Assembly (NCBI RefSeq): GCF_001189915.1
Contig: NZ_LFLS01000004.1
Location: 186,001-250,000, forward strand
Direction of reading: 5' to 3'
From: Herbaspirillum autotrophicum
Lineage (GTDB): Bacteria > Pseudomonadota > Gammaproteobacteria > Burkholderiales > Burkholderiaceae_D
Length of the DNA stretch: 64,000 bases
Shown: piece by piece, positions 45,335 to 55,467 of the stretch
Position numbering within the stretch: position 1 is the first letter of the stretch
Layout of the letters: each line of letters starts with the position of its first letter
Position numbers and translations under genes: made by a program
Notes under the pieces: model-generated
Told to the model about the DNA's origin: nothing
Seen by the model: only the letters and a program-made list of their open reading frames with translations
The model's database searches: none

Positions 45335-46480
45335 TCAAAGCTCGCCGTAAGAATGCAAACCGGACAGGAACATGTTGACGCCGAGGAACGCGAACGTCGT
45401 CACCAGCAAGCCGACCAGTGCCCACCATGCCGCCACTTGTCCGCGCAGGCCCTTCATCAGCCGCATATGCAACCACGCAGCGTAATTGAGCCAGACGATC
45501 AGCGCCCAGGTTTCTTTCGGATCCCAGGACCAGTAGCCGCCCCATGCTTCGGCCGCCCACAGGGCGCCCAGAATGGTAGCAATCGTGAAGAAGGCGAAGC
45601 CGACCGCGATGGCTTTGTACATGACGTCGTCCAGTACTTCCAGCGCCGGCAGACGATCGACCAGATAACCTTTGGATTTGAGCAGATACGCCACCGCGAC
45701 CATGGCCGCCAGGGCAAAAGTGCCGTAGCCGATGAAGTTGGCCGGTACGTGAATCTTCATCCACCAGCTTTGCAAGGCCGGCACCAGCGGCTGGATCTCG
45801 GCCGCATCGCGCGACACGGTGTACCACAGCAGGAAACCGACCGCCGCAGAAATCACCAGCAGCACGAACGCGCCCAACTGACGGGTACCGTAATGTTGCT
45901 CATAGTAAAGATAGAACAATGCGGTGATCATGCAAAACAGGATGAATACTTCATACAGATTGGAAATCGGAATGTGACCGATATCAGCGCCAATCAGGTA
46001 GGACTCATACCAGCGCACCAGCATGCCGGTGAAACCAAGAATCACGGCCGCCCAGCACAGCTTGGAACCGATCGCGCCGCCTGTTTCGGAGCGTGCAATC
46101 AGGCCGCCCCAGTAAAACAGTGTCGACAGGAAAAACAGCGCGCTCATCCACAAGATTGCCGATTGGCTGGAGAGAATGTATTTCAGAAAGAATTTCTTCT
46201 CGGCCATGTCGAGCGAACCGCCATACAGCGCGATGGCCGACAGCGACAAGACTGCCAGCACCACCATCAGCCAGCGTATCGATTTCCAGTTCCAGCCCAG
46301 CCAGGCAAAGGTCGGCGCCGCCAGCAGCAGCACGCCCTTTTCGTAATAATCCATATGCGCGCCATAGCGATTCAGCGCAAACAGAGAGGCCGCCACCAAC
46401 GCCAGGGCATACAGCCAGTCAAGCACGCTCAGGCGCTTGAAAAATCCCGGCTCCTGTTGATAGGTTTGAGTCAGTTCCAT
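45335..46480 (-). CDS. ccsB: System II cytochrome c maturation protein CcsB (ResC/CcsA type)
   Basis: Inner-membrane haem handler of 381 residues with about eight membrane segments that works with ResB to attach haem to apocytochromes in the periplasm. The haem-binding WAAEAWGGYWSWDPKETWALIVW tryptophan-rich loop (WGGYWSWDPKETWAL) and flanking His (KIHVPANFIGYGTF, LHMRLM) are present. The start chosen is the ATG at 46478-46480 with GGAG 7 bases upstream; a TTG four codons earlier is less likely. Downstream of resB by about 115 bases. Confidence 0.94.
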   Translation of the reverse strand: MELTQTYQQEPGFFKRLSVLDWLYALALVAASLFALNRYGAHMDYYEKGVLLLAAPTFAWLGWNWKSIRWLMVVLAVLSLSAIALYGGSLDMAEKKFFLKYILSSQSAILWMSALFFLSTLFYWGGLIARSETGGAIGSKLCWAAVILGFTGMLVRWYESYLIGADIGHIPISNLYEVFILFCMITALFYLYYEQHYGTRQLGAFVLLVISAAVGFLLWYTVSRDAAEIQPLVPALQSWWMKIHVPANFIGYGTFALAAMVAVAYLLKSKGYLVDRLPALEVLDDVMYKAIAVGFAFFTIATILGALWAAEAWGGYWSWDPKETWALIVWLNYAAWLHMRLMKGLRGQVAAWWALVGLLVTTFAFLGVNMFLSGLHSYGEL

Positions 46481-46597
46481 CGTGTTCTCCAATTCCCTTC
46501 CTGCACGCTATCCTACATGCCTCCATGACCGGATATATACGTACAGGAAAATAGTCGCTACGGCATGCCGCCATAATCGTTCATATGCGGCGCAAGC

Positions 46598-48700
46598 TTA
46601 CGCCGATTGCGTCAGTTTCGCTTTGAGCGTCTCAAATTCTTTTTCGAAATCCAGCGTCTTGCGTTGCGAACTCATTGCCATTAATGCATGTGATCCGCCA
46701 TCGTCTTGCGGCCGGATCCAGATCCACAGACGACGTTCGCGAATATACAGCATCGAGAACACGCCGAGCACCAGAAACAGGCAACCCAGATACACGACTT
46801 TTTTACCCGGCGAACGTGTCACCTGAAAAACCGACGCCTTGATTTCGTCGAATCCGGTCAATTGCAGATAAACCGGCGCATGGTAGAAGCCGGCATCGGC
46901 CAGGGCATTGGTCGACAATTGCAGGAAACGGGCATGCTTCTCGTCGCTCGGCACATCCTTCAGACCGGCCTGTTCGCGCGCCGCCTGCCACAACTCCCAC
47001 ATGCCGCCGTTGAGAATCTTCATGAAAATGTCAGCGGCCTTTTCCTGTTCTGCGGCCGGTACATTTTCCAGGAAGCGCGATACCGCGATGTAACCGAATT
47101 CCTTGTCGTTGCCGGCAAAGATCGTCAATCCGCGCAGCGCCGATTGCTGCAATTGCATGCGCAACTGTTCCGGCACATCGTTGCCGGTCATTGCATGTTT
47201 CGCATAACGTTGCGCTGCCAGTTCGCGCATGGCCGGATTCACCAGTGCCGCGCGCAAACGCATCCATTCGACCACGCTGTCTTCGTCATCTGCGGGAATG
47301 CGCAAATAACGGAACGGCTCGGCCGGGGTATCGCGCATCCCGGCCAGGAACACATAGGCACCATCGACTTGCACCGGTTGCATGTAATTCAGATATTCAC
47401 GCGCCTGCCCGGTCTTGTCGCGCAGCTTGTATTGCACGCTGGGACCGACGTTTTTCAAATCCTTGCTGTTGGCGTTCTTGGCGCCGGAGCCGAGATGCTT
47501 GTCGAGACTGGAAGAAAACTTGCTGTTGAGGCTCTTGTTCTGGGCCACCGAGCGGGCATCATTGTTATTGCTCATGTTTTCGACGTTGAACGGCCGGAAA
47601 CCCGACCACTCCACCGTGTATTCATTGTCGCCGACAGTCGTCAGCGGTGTCGTGCCATTCACTTCACCGGCGATTTCAAATACCTTGTCCTGACCGCCGG
47701 TCATCGAGTGCCCGGTCAGCCGCAGTTTGCTGCCGCCGTCTTCGAAGCTCGACTGATACACCGCCACACCGTTGAATATCAGCGGTTCGTTGACCTTGAT
47801 CGTGGCCGGGAATTCCTTGCCGGTGACATGATCGCGCACGACCACATCGCTCGCGAACAGCTTCGGCATGCCGGTCGAGTAGTAATCGATGACAAAACGC
47901 TTGAGCTGGATCGTGAATGGCAGATCCTGAATCATCACTCCGCTTTGTTGCGGAATGATTGCCGTACTGCTGCTGGCACCTTCAGGAATCAATGTATTGC
48001 CGCGGAAGGTCGGATTGCCCAGACCCAGGCGGTGCTTTTCCGGAATTTCGGAAATGATGCCGTTACCCGAAAACGGTACCTTGCCGTAAAACCATTGCTG
48101 GAAACGAATCGGCAAATCAGAGTCGAGCAAACCGCCGAGACAGATGATCACGATCGCGGCGTGGGCGAAGATATAACCCCATTTGTTGCCTGCGCCCTGC
48201 TTGGCGGCGATCAGCGTTGCATTGTCCTTTTCGACAACCTTGACCTTGTAGCCCTTGCTGACAATCCGCGGAATCAATTGTCTGGCCAGATCCCCGACCG
48301 CAAGGGGTGCTGTCCATTCGAGCTTGTGGTGGAAGTTGCGCAGCGACTGTTCGCGCACATTTTCACGCCAGCTCTTGACATCCTTGAGCATCTTGGGACC
48401 GTTGCGGGAAATGCACAGCGAGGTGGACAACACCAGAAACGCCATGATCAGCAGGAACCACCAGGCCGAATACAGGGCATACAAACCCAGCTTGGCAAAG
48501 ACTTCAAACCAGAACGGGCCGAATTGATTTACATAGTTCGGCATCGGCTCGTTTTGCTTGAGCACGGTGCCGATGATCGATGCAATCGCAATCAGCGTCA
48601 GCAGGCTGATCGCAAAACGCATCGAGGAAAACAACTCAACCGCCTCGGCAACCCAGCGTTGCTTGGTCTTCAGTTGAATGCCTGCGGTGTTGTCCGTCAT
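46598..48700 (-). CDS. resB: System II cytochrome c maturation protein ResB
   Basis: Inner-membrane protein of 700 residues, partner of CcsB in haem transfer. Three or four membrane segments are clear (MRFAISLLTLIAIASIIGTVL, LYALYSAWWFLLIMAFLVLS, WGYIFAHAAIVIICLGGLL and a last one near 650, VVYLGCLFLVLGVFSMLYI) with a large periplasmic region (about 200-640). The start MTDNTAG at 48700 was chosen over a 16-codon longer frame. The cytochrome c4 gene upstream is a natural client. Confidence 0.94.
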   Translation of the reverse strand: MTDNTAGIQLKTKQRWVAEAVELFSSMRFAISLLTLIAIASIIGTVLKQNEPMPNYVNQFGPFWFEVFAKLGLYALYSAWWFLLIMAFLVLSTSLCISRNGPKMLKDVKSWRENVREQSLRNFHHKLEWTAPLAVGDLARQLIPRIVSKGYKVKVVEKDNATLIAAKQGAGNKWGYIFAHAAIVIICLGGLLDSDLPIRFQQWFYGKVPFSGNGIISEIPEKHRLGLGNPTFRGNTLIPEGASSSTAIIPQQSGVMIQDLPFTIQLKRFVIDYYSTGMPKLFASDVVVRDHVTGKEFPATIKVNEPLIFNGVAVYQSSFEDGGSKLRLTGHSMTGGQDKVFEIAGEVNGTTPLTTVGDNEYTVEWSGFRPFNVENMSNNNDARSVAQNKSLNSKFSSSLDKHLGSGAKNANSKDLKNVGPSVQYKLRDKTGQAREYLNYMQPVQVDGAYVFLAGMRDTPAEPFRYLRIPADDEDSVVEWMRLRAALVNPAMRELAAQRYAKHAMTGNDVPEQLRMQLQQSALRGLTIFAGNDKEFGYIAVSRFLENVPAAEQEKAADIFMKILNGGMWELWQAAREQAGLKDVPSDEKHARFLQLSTNALADAGFYHAPVYLQLTGFDEIKASVFQVTRSPGKKVVYLGCLFLVLGVFSMLYIRERRLWIWIRPQDDGGSHALMAMSSQRKTLDFEKEFETLKAKLTQSA

Positions 48701-48824
48701 ATACCTGTCTCTAAAAAATACTGGCCTGCCCAATCCGGAAACCGGCATGGTGCAGTTGCGCCATCTCGGAAATCCATCCGGCTGCTACATGGATCGTCAA
48801 ACCTGTGATTGCGTTCGCTTTCGT

Positions 48825-48854
48825 AAAAAAAAAGGGGCGGCTTTTAGCCACCCC
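48825..48854 (-). terminator. rho-independent terminator of the cytochrome c4 gene
   Basis: GGGGTGGC / GCCGCCCC stem (one G-T pair) with a 5-base loop followed by nine T on the minus strand, 20 bases after the cytochrome c4 stop. Confidence 0.85.
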
Positions 48855-48874
48855 CTCCTACCATTCTTTGTTTT

Positions 48875-49540
48875 TTACTTCAGACCGGCGATGTAGTCTG
48901 CAACAGCTTTGATTTCCTTATCCGACAGACGCTCTGCAATCGTCGTCATCTGCGGGCTGTTGGTACGAGCCCCGCTGCGGAAGTTGGTCAGCTCGGCGGC
49001 CGTGTAATCCTGATGCTGTCCTGCCAGACGCGGGTACTGCGCAGGAATGCCGGCACCGTTCGGGCTGTGGCAGCCGGCGCAGGCCGGAACATTCTTCGAA
49101 GCGATACCGCCGCGGTAGATATGCTTGCCCAATTCCAGTGTGTCCTTGTTCTTGGCAGCGCCCGGCTTCGGTGCCTGTGCGCTCAGATAGGCGGCGAGAT
49201 TCTTCAGATCTTCGTCGGACAAGGCCTTGGCCAGTGGCGACATGATCGGATTATTGCGATCGGCAGTTCTGAAATTGGTCAGTTCCTTGACCAGGTAGGC
49301 AGCGTGCTGGCCGGCCAGTTTCGGATTGGCGGAAATGGTCGAATTGCCTGCAGCACCGTGGCAGGAGACGCATGCCGTGATATTGCGGGTGGCATCGCCG
49401 TTGGTGTAGAGCGCCTCGCCCTTGGCCGGATCGGCCTTGACGGCAACGGCCGCCTTTTCGTCAGCCGCATGTGCCAGCGCAGAAACTGCCAGCAATGCAA
49501 CAAATATGGATTTTAATAATGGAGAAAAGGCACGGTTCAT
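48875..49540 (-). CDS. dihaem cytochrome c4
   Basis: Periplasmic or membrane-attached dihaem electron carrier of 221 residues with a signal peptide ending SALAHA (about 26). Two haem sites, CVSCHG and CAGCHS, each sit in homologous halves with the c4-type [20 protein letters not shown] and [20 protein letters not shown]et/contact segments. It probably delivers electrons to a terminal oxidase. resB and ccsB downstream would mature it. Confidence 0.94.
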   Translation of the reverse strand: MNRAFSPLLKSIFVALLAVSALAHAADEKAAVAVKADPAKGEALYTNGDATRNITACVSCHGAAGNSTISANPKLAGQHAAYLVKELTNFRTADRNNPIMSPLAKALSDEDLKNLAAYLSAQAPKPGAAKNKDTLELGKHIYRGGIASKNVPACAGCHSPNGAGIPAQYPRLAGQHQDYTAAELTNFRSGARTNSPQMTTIAERLSDKEIKAVADYIAGLK

Positions 49541-49740
49541 TCAAACACCCTGAGACTTTGATTTTAAGATTCTGCCCTGTTGGCGGCGGCTTCGCGTTGT
49601 TTTTGACTGCCCTTCCCCTGCCATTTATGGCTAACTGCGAAAAAGTGCTCCCCAGACTCAACGCAACAAGAGATAACCCCTTATTGTACAATAGCTTTTC
49701 GGCATTTTCGCCCCCTCCTACTGCATTTTCTGCTCAAACT

Positions 49741-50490
49741 ATGTCCCAACTTTGGCAAGCCCGCTTCTTTACCACGGTCAACCATCTCCGTGATTTGCCA
49801 AATACGCACGTCCCCGAGATCGCCTTCGCCGGCCGCTCGAACGCCGGCAAATCCACGGCCATTAACGTGTTGTGCAATCAAAAAAAACTGGCCTTCGCCT
49901 CCAAAACACCGGGCCGGACGCAGCATATCAATTACTTTTCGATTGGTGGTGCCCATGTCGGGCAACATCGCAAAGATGAGACAAAAGTCGACGAAATCCG
50001 CGCATTATTGGTCGATTTGCCGGGATATGGCTACGCCGAAGTGTCCGGTTCGGCCAAATTGCACTGGCAGGAATTGCTCGGCGACTATGTCCGCCGCCGC
50101 GAACAATTGGCCGCATTGGTCATGATTATCGACTCGCGCCGTCCGTTTACCGAACTCGATCTGCAAATGGTGGAGTGGTTTGCACCGACCGGCAAGCCGA
50201 TGCATTGCATTTTGAGCAAGGCCGACAAACTCAACCGCAATGATGCCGCCAACGCCCTGCGTCAGGCCCGCACCGTGTTGTCCAGCTATGTCGATGCCGA
50301 AGGCAAGCCGTTTCCGTTCACGGCGCAGCTTTTTTCTGCCTTGAAGCGGACCGGGCTGGAAGAAGCGAATGACCGCATTCTGGAATTGGCCGGACTGAAC
50401 GCGCCGGAACCGGATGCCTCAGAAGAAACCGGAGCCGCCGCCGACAGCGACACGCCGCCAGACAACGCCCAAAGCGACGAGCAGAAATAA
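49741..50490 (+). CDS. engB: ribosome-biogenesis GTPase EngB (YihA/YsxC)
   Basis: Cytoplasmic GTPase of 249 residues needed for 50S subunit assembly. The G1 motif GRSNAGKST (about 31-39), G3 [12 protein letters not shown]4 LSKADKL and G5 FSALKR are visible; the last 35 residues are acidic and disordered ([18 protein letters not shown]). The frame is open from 49471 but the ATG at 49741 ([16 protein letters not shown]) is where the family begins. A TACAAT -10-like hexamer is at 49687. Divergent from cytochrome c4. Confidence 0.94.
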   Translation: MSQLWQARFFTTVNHLRDLPNTHVPEIAFAGRSNAGKSTAINVLCNQKKLAFASKTPGRTQHINYFSIGGAHVGQHRKDETKVDEIRALLVDLPGYGYAEVSGSAKLHWQELLGDYVRRREQLAALVMIIDSRRPFTELDLQMVEWFAPTGKPMHCILSKADKLNRNDAANALRQARTVLSSYVDAEGKPFPFTAQLFSALKRTGLEEANDRILELAGLNAPEPDASEETGAAADSDTPPDNAQSDEQK

Positions 50491-50493
50491 AAA

Positions 50494-50524
50494 TGCCCTG
50501 AAGATGACCAGCATCTTCAGGGCA
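50494..50524 (+). terminator. terminator-like hairpin after engB
   Basis: A perfect 13-bp stem (TGCCCTGAAGATG and complement, 5-base loop) begins 4 bases after the engB stop. No T-run follows on the plus strand (the A-run before it would serve the minus strand), so efficiency is uncertain. The rest of the gap to hemB (to 50709) holds only AT-rich promoter-like sequence. Confidence 0.55.
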
Positions 50525-50697
50525 AACGCTGATTGTTTGCACGATCAGCCCCGCTCAGGGAGGGAAGGGGAAGCGGGAGGCAACATAAATTGCCTAAGCG
50601 TCAGAACCCTGCCCTGCAAAAAAGTTTCCCCTCGCAGGAAAAAATTTGTTTATCGACAATTAATCAGTTTTTCATTGAATTCTGTTAGAAAAATTAG

Positions 50698-51723
<1,026 letters not shown>

Positions 51724-51759
51724 TCGCCGCCGATCACTCTGCAGTCCTTCGCCCTACCC

Positions 51760-51798
51760 ACGATGCCGGAAAACAGTTCACCTGTTTTCCGGCATCGT
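51760..51798 (+). terminator. strong terminator hairpin of hemB
   Basis: A perfect 17-bp inverted repeat (ACGATGCCGGAAAACAG and complement, 5-base loop), 37 bases after the hemB stop. Only a weak T-rich stretch follows, but the stem is very stable. Confidence 0.7.
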
Positions 51799-51893
51799 CA
51801 TTTCTGCTCATCAACAATCCTTACCCTCACTCATTGGCCGCCTGCCGCCCGGCATATCTGAAAACCGGATATGCAATCTCCATCTTGGTATTT

Positions 51894-51917
51894 TTATAAA
51901 GCGGCAACTCTCTTTAT
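51894..51917 (+). promoter_or_regulatory. inverted repeat upstream of the TauA-like gene
   Basis: TATAAAG, 10 bases, CTTTATA: a perfect 7-bp inverted repeat about 120 bases before the transporter genes, in an AT-rich segment. One turn of spacing suits a dimeric regulator; which one is unknown. The remaining gap from hemB shows no gene. Confidence 0.35.
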
Positions 51918-52037
51918 AGTCGGCACATACGGAGTCGGCACAGACTCCGGTTCTGTTGGCACGGCGCCTGAACGGCGCCCTTCCTTATGGATGACCGTAC
52001 AACGGCATACAAGCCAAATATCATCAGGGAGTCGGGA

Positions 52038-53069
52038 ATGAAATTGCATCATCTCATCAAGGGATCCATTGTGGCCGCTATCGCCGCACTGGGATTTTCC
52101 AGCATCAGCGCCGCCCACGCCGAAGATGTACCAGCCGAAGTCCGGCTGGCATGGGCCGGCGGACCGCGGGTCTGGATTCTCGGCAAAATCGACAAGTCAT
52201 TCGACAAATCCGTCGGCACCAATGTGCGCTGGATTCCGTTTGCCACCGGCGCCGATGTATTGTCGTTGTTTGCCGCCAAGGAAATCGATATCGCGCGCTT
52301 CGGCTCCAGCCCTGCAGTCGCAGGCATTGCCCGCAAACTGCCGATCGAAATCATCGGCATACCGGAAGTGATCGCCACCAGCGAACGCCTGATCGGCCGC
52401 AAGAGCAAGAACATCAACAGCATCAAGGATATCGAAGGCAAGACGGTCGCCTATCCGCCCAACTCCACTGCCCAATATGCATTGGAACTGGCCATCAAGG
52501 TCAATCGCCTCGACAAGTCGAAGATCAAACTGGTGCCACTCAAACCAGCCGATCAAGTGGCGGCATGGAAGCGCGGCGACATTGATGCGGCCTATGTCTG
52601 GGGACCATTCACGCAACAATTCGAAGCTGACGGCGGTCACGAAATCTTCGTCACCAAGCAACTGCAAAAAGACGGCTATCTGATCTATAACAACTTCGTG
52701 GTGCGTAAAGAATTTGCAGAAAAATATCCGCAATTGCTGGTCAAGTTCCTGCGGACTTATCAGGAAAAAGTGGATCAGTACAAGAAAGATCCTGACGGTT
52801 CGGCACAACTGATCGCCAAGCATCTGGACATTCCTTTTGAAAGTGCGCGCAGCGTATTGACCGGTCTTGAATATCCTTCCAGCGCCGAACAATTGTCTCC
52901 GGCATTTCTCGGCAACGGCGCCACCACGGCAACGTCCGGTATCGCCAAAGCGGCCAAGGATACGGCCAACTTCCTGGTAGAAATTGGTGACCTGCGCAAG
53001 AGTGACGTGCCCGAATCATTTGCACCGGCAATCAACACCACGTACTTAAAGCAATCGACCGCCAAGTAG
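52038..53069 (+). CDS. taurine/sulfonate-type ABC substrate-binding protein
   Basis: Periplasmic type-II binding protein of 343 residues with a signal peptide (IVAAIAALGFSSISAAHAE). It resembles TauA/SsuA: VRLAWAGGPRVWILGKID at the mature start, GADVLSLFAAKEIDIARFGSSPAVAG, TVAYPPNSTAQYAL, WKRGDIDAAYVWGPF and FVVRKEFAEKYPQLLVKFLR. ATG at 52038 with GGGAG before it. The next genes encode permease and ATPase, giving an A-C-B order. Sulfonates such as taurine are the usual ligands; the racemase-family gene downstream suggests an amino-acid-like ligand is also possible. Confidence 0.88.
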   Translation: MKLHHLIKGSIVAAIAALGFSSISAAHAEDVPAEVRLAWAGGPRVWILGKIDKSFDKSVGTNVRWIPFATGADVLSLFAAKEIDIARFGSSPAVAGIARKLPIEIIGIPEVIATSERLIGRKSKNINSIKDIEGKTVAYPPNSTAQYALELAIKVNRLDKSKIKLVPLKPADQVAAWKRGDIDAAYVWGPFTQQFEADGGHEIFVTKQLQKDGYLIYNNFVVRKEFAEKYPQLLVKFLRTYQEKVDQYKKDPDGSAQLIAKHLDIPFESARSVLTGLEYPSSAEQLSPAFLGNGATTATSGIAKAAKDTANFLVEIGDLRKSDVPESFAPAINTTYLKQSTAK

Positions 53070-53094
53070 TACGGCATCAAGTATCGAGAACAGC

Positions 53095-53868
53095 ATGCAT
53101 GCATTACAACGCGCTGCAATCAGTACCGGCGCGGTGGCGCTGGTACTCGGCGTCTGGCAGTTATCCGGCAGTCTGCATTGGATCGATCCTTTGCTGCTGC
53201 CGCCCCCGACCGAAATCCTGCACAGTACCGCTGAAATCATCGAAGGCGGTTACCGTCAGGTGCCCTTGTCGCATCACATCCTGATCAGTGTGCTGCGCGC
53301 ATCACTGGCCTTTATCGCCGCCATCATCATCGGTATTCCGCTGGGGCTGGCAATGGGATTATCTCCGGTGACCAGCGCCATCCTTGATCCGTTTGTCCAG
53401 TTCCTGCGTCCGCTGCCAAAGATCGCCCTGATTCCGCTGACGGTGGTCTGGTTCGGCATCGATGAAGGATCAAAGTTTTTCCTGATTTTCATTTCCTGTT
53501 TTCTGAGCGTCACCGTCAGTGCGGCAGCGGCCGTGGCCGGCGTCAGCAAAAATCGTCTGCGCGCAGCGCAATCGCTGGGTGCCAACCGGCGTCAATTATT
53601 TACGCGGGTGGTATTGCCGAATGCGTTGCCGGAAATCTTCACCGGCGTACGGCTGTCCATCGGTATCGGCTGGACCTCGCTGATTGCCGCCGAGATGGTG
53701 GCGGCCACTTCCGGCCTCGGCTGGATGGTCATCAATGCCGGCACCTATCTGCGCACGGATGTCGTCATGCTCGGCATTTTGTTGTTGGGCGGGATCGGTT
53801 ATCTGTTCGATTATTTGCTGGTGCTGCTGCAGCGCTCTTTCATCCCTTGGGCAGGACGCGAATCATGA
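53095..53868 (+). CDS. taurine/sulfonate-type ABC permease
   Basis: Inner-membrane permease of 257 residues with about six membrane segments, TauC/SsuC type. SAIILDPFVQFLRPLPKIALIPLTVVWFGIDE-type region (LDPFVQFLRPLPKIALIPL) and the ATPase-contact loop AAQSLGANRRQLFTRVVLPNALPEIF are present. Its stop overlaps the ATPase start (ATGA). Confidence 0.9.
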   Translation: MHALQRAAISTGAVALVLGVWQLSGSLHWIDPLLLPPPTEILHSTAEIIEGGYRQVPLSHHILISVLRASLAFIAAIIIGIPLGLAMGLSPVTSAILDPFVQFLRPLPKIALIPLTVVWFGIDEGSKFFLIFISCFLSVTVSAAAAVAGVSKNRLRAAQSLGANRRQLFTRVVLPNALPEIFTGVRLSIGIGWTSLIAAEMVAATSGLGWMVINAGTYLRTDVVMLGILLLGGIGYLFDYLLVLLQRSFIPWAGRES

Positions 53869-54680
53869 ACCAACCCGTCATTTCTCCTTCACGCATTGAA
53901 CTGATTGGCGTGAACAAGACATTTCCCGGCAATCGCAACGACACCACGACACCGGTGCTGGACAACATTTCCCTGCGCATGGACGAAGGCGAATTCGTGT
54001 GCCTGCTCGGGCCATCGGGTTGCGGCAAATCGACCATCCTCAATCTGATTGCCGGTTTCGAACATGCAGACAGCGGTCAGATTCTGCTGGATGGAAAAAA
54101 GATCAGCCGGCCGGGTCCCGAGCGCGGCGTGGTGTTTCAACAACCGACGTTGTTTCCATGGCTCTCGGTGCTCGACAACGTCACCTTCGGCCCGCGCATG
54201 GCGGGCGCCAAAACGGCCAGCTATCTGCCGGATGCAGAACGCTATCTGCGACTGGTCGGGCTGCAGGATTTCCAGCATCACATGCCATGGCAATTGTCAG
54301 GCGGCATGCGACAACGGGTGGCACTGGCACGCGCATGGTTGCCGAATCCCGAAATCCTGCTGATGGATGAGCCGTTCGGTGCACTCGACGCACAAACCCG
54401 TCTGATGATGCAAGAGTTACTGACACGCCTGTGGCAAACCACCGGCACCACCATTCTGTTCATTACGCACGATGTCGACGAAGCCTTGTTTCTGGCAGAC
54501 CGGGTATTGGTCATGGCGGCACGTCCGGGACAAATCCGCGCCGAATTCAAGTCACCGTTCACACGGCCGCGCGACGTCGAAGAGCTGGTCGCCGATCCTG
54601 CCTATGGCGTCCTGAAACAAAAGATCCTGCACATCGTGCGCGAAGAGGCCCACAAGAGCATGACGGCGGACGCATTCTGA
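53865..54680 (+). CDS. taurine/sulfonate-type ABC ATPase
   Basis: Cytoplasmic ATPase of 271 residues. Walker A GPSGCGKSTILNLIAGFE, Q-loop VVFQQPTLFPWLSV, signature LSGGMRQRVALARAW, Walker B ILLMDEPFGALDAQTR and ITHDVDEALFLADRV are complete. The ATG at 53865 overlaps the permease stop; a TTG six codons earlier is less likely. Eight bases later the racemase-family gene begins. Confidence 0.92.
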   Translation: MNQPVISPSRIELIGVNKTFPGNRNDTTTPVLDNISLRMDEGEFVCLLGPSGCGKSTILNLIAGFEHADSGQILLDGKKISRPGPERGVVFQQPTLFPWLSVLDNVTFGPRMAGAKTASYLPDAERYLRLVGLQDFQHHMPWQLSGGMRQRVALARAWLPNPEILLMDEPFGALDAQTRLMMQELLTRLWQTTGTTILFITHDVDEALFLADRVLVMAARPGQIRAEFKSPFTRPRDVEELVADPAYGVLKQKILHIVREEAHKSMTADAF

Positions 54681-54688
54681 GAGATGGC

Positions 54689-55399
54689 ATGCAACCCCTG
54701 ATCGGCATTCTCGGTGGCATGGGCCCGTTGGCGGCGGTGGATTTCACGCGCAAGATTCTGGATGAAACCATCACCGCACGCGAACAGGAACACGTCCCGG
54801 TCTTGCTTTGGAATGTACCCCAGATACCGGATCGTCAGGTCGCCCTGTCCGGCATCGGTGAGTCACCGTTGCCGGCCATGCTGCAAGGGATTGCCGTACT
54901 CAATGCAGCCGGTGCCACGCGCATTGCGATTCCTTGCAATACCGCGCATTACTGGTTCAATGAACTGGCAGCTGCCAGTGCTGCACCGCTGTTTCATATC
55001 GTCGATGCCACCCTGGCGCTGATTGGCGACAATCCCGGCACTATCGGCATACTGGCGACGCGCGGTGCGTTCCAGGCCGGCATTTATCAGGAACGCCTGG
55101 CGGCGCTGAATCTGACCTGTGTCATCAACACCGAACAGGAGCTGGATCAGTTATTCATGCCCGGTTGTTATGCCATCAAGAATGGTCAGCTGGATCGCGG
55201 CGGCGACTTGCTGCAACAAGCGGCGGAACAGTTGATGGTCCGTGGCGCCGACACCTTGTTGCTGGCGTGTACTGAAGTGGGGCTGGGACTGGAACACGTG
55301 CGTTCCGACTTGCTGCCGCGCGCGATCGACACCAATCGCGCACTGGCCAAAACCTGCGTGCAATACTGGCGGTCACATCCCGCTCATCCGCAGCCATAA
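54689..55399 (+). CDS. aspartate/glutamate racemase-family protein
   Basis: A 236-residue cofactor-independent racemase of the YgeA/aspartate racemase group. The opening PLIGILGGMGPLAAVDF is the family signature; both catalytic cysteines are present in RIAIPCNTAHYWF (about 84) and LLLACTEVGLGL (about 193), so racemisation is likely. It is co-directional with the TauACB-like transporter, 8 bases after its ATPase, hence probably one operon. That suggests the imported compound is a chiral acidic amino acid or sulfo-analogue such as cysteate; the substrate is inference only. Confidence 0.88.
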   Translation: MQPLIGILGGMGPLAAVDFTRKILDETITAREQEHVPVLLWNVPQIPDRQVALSGIGESPLPAMLQGIAVLNAAGATRIAIPCNTAHYWFNELAAASAAPLFHIVDATLALIGDNPGTIGILATRGAFQAGIYQERLAALNLTCVINTEQELDQLFMPGCYAIKNGQLDRGGDLLQQAAEQLMVRGADTLLLACTEVGLGLEHVRSDLLPRAIDTNRALAKTCVQYWRSHPAHPQP

Positions 55400-55435
55400 A
55401 AAAACGGCGCATTCCGGTATCAACCGCAATACGCC
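55398..55435 (-). terminator. rho-independent terminator of the binding-protein gene
   Basis: A 12-base stem (GGCGTATTGCGG with 11 pairs) with a 6-base loop followed by seven T on the minus strand, about 30 bases after the stop of the LivK-type gene. Confidence 0.7.
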
Positions 55436-55467
55436 GCCAAGAACTTCAAACCGTTTTACTCAATCAT

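Noticed and set aside
46706..48808. 700-codon open frame opposite resB (and a 659-codon frame opposite hslVU at 16417-18396)
   Set aside because: Same antisense effect; no recognisable protein family and the sense genes are certain.
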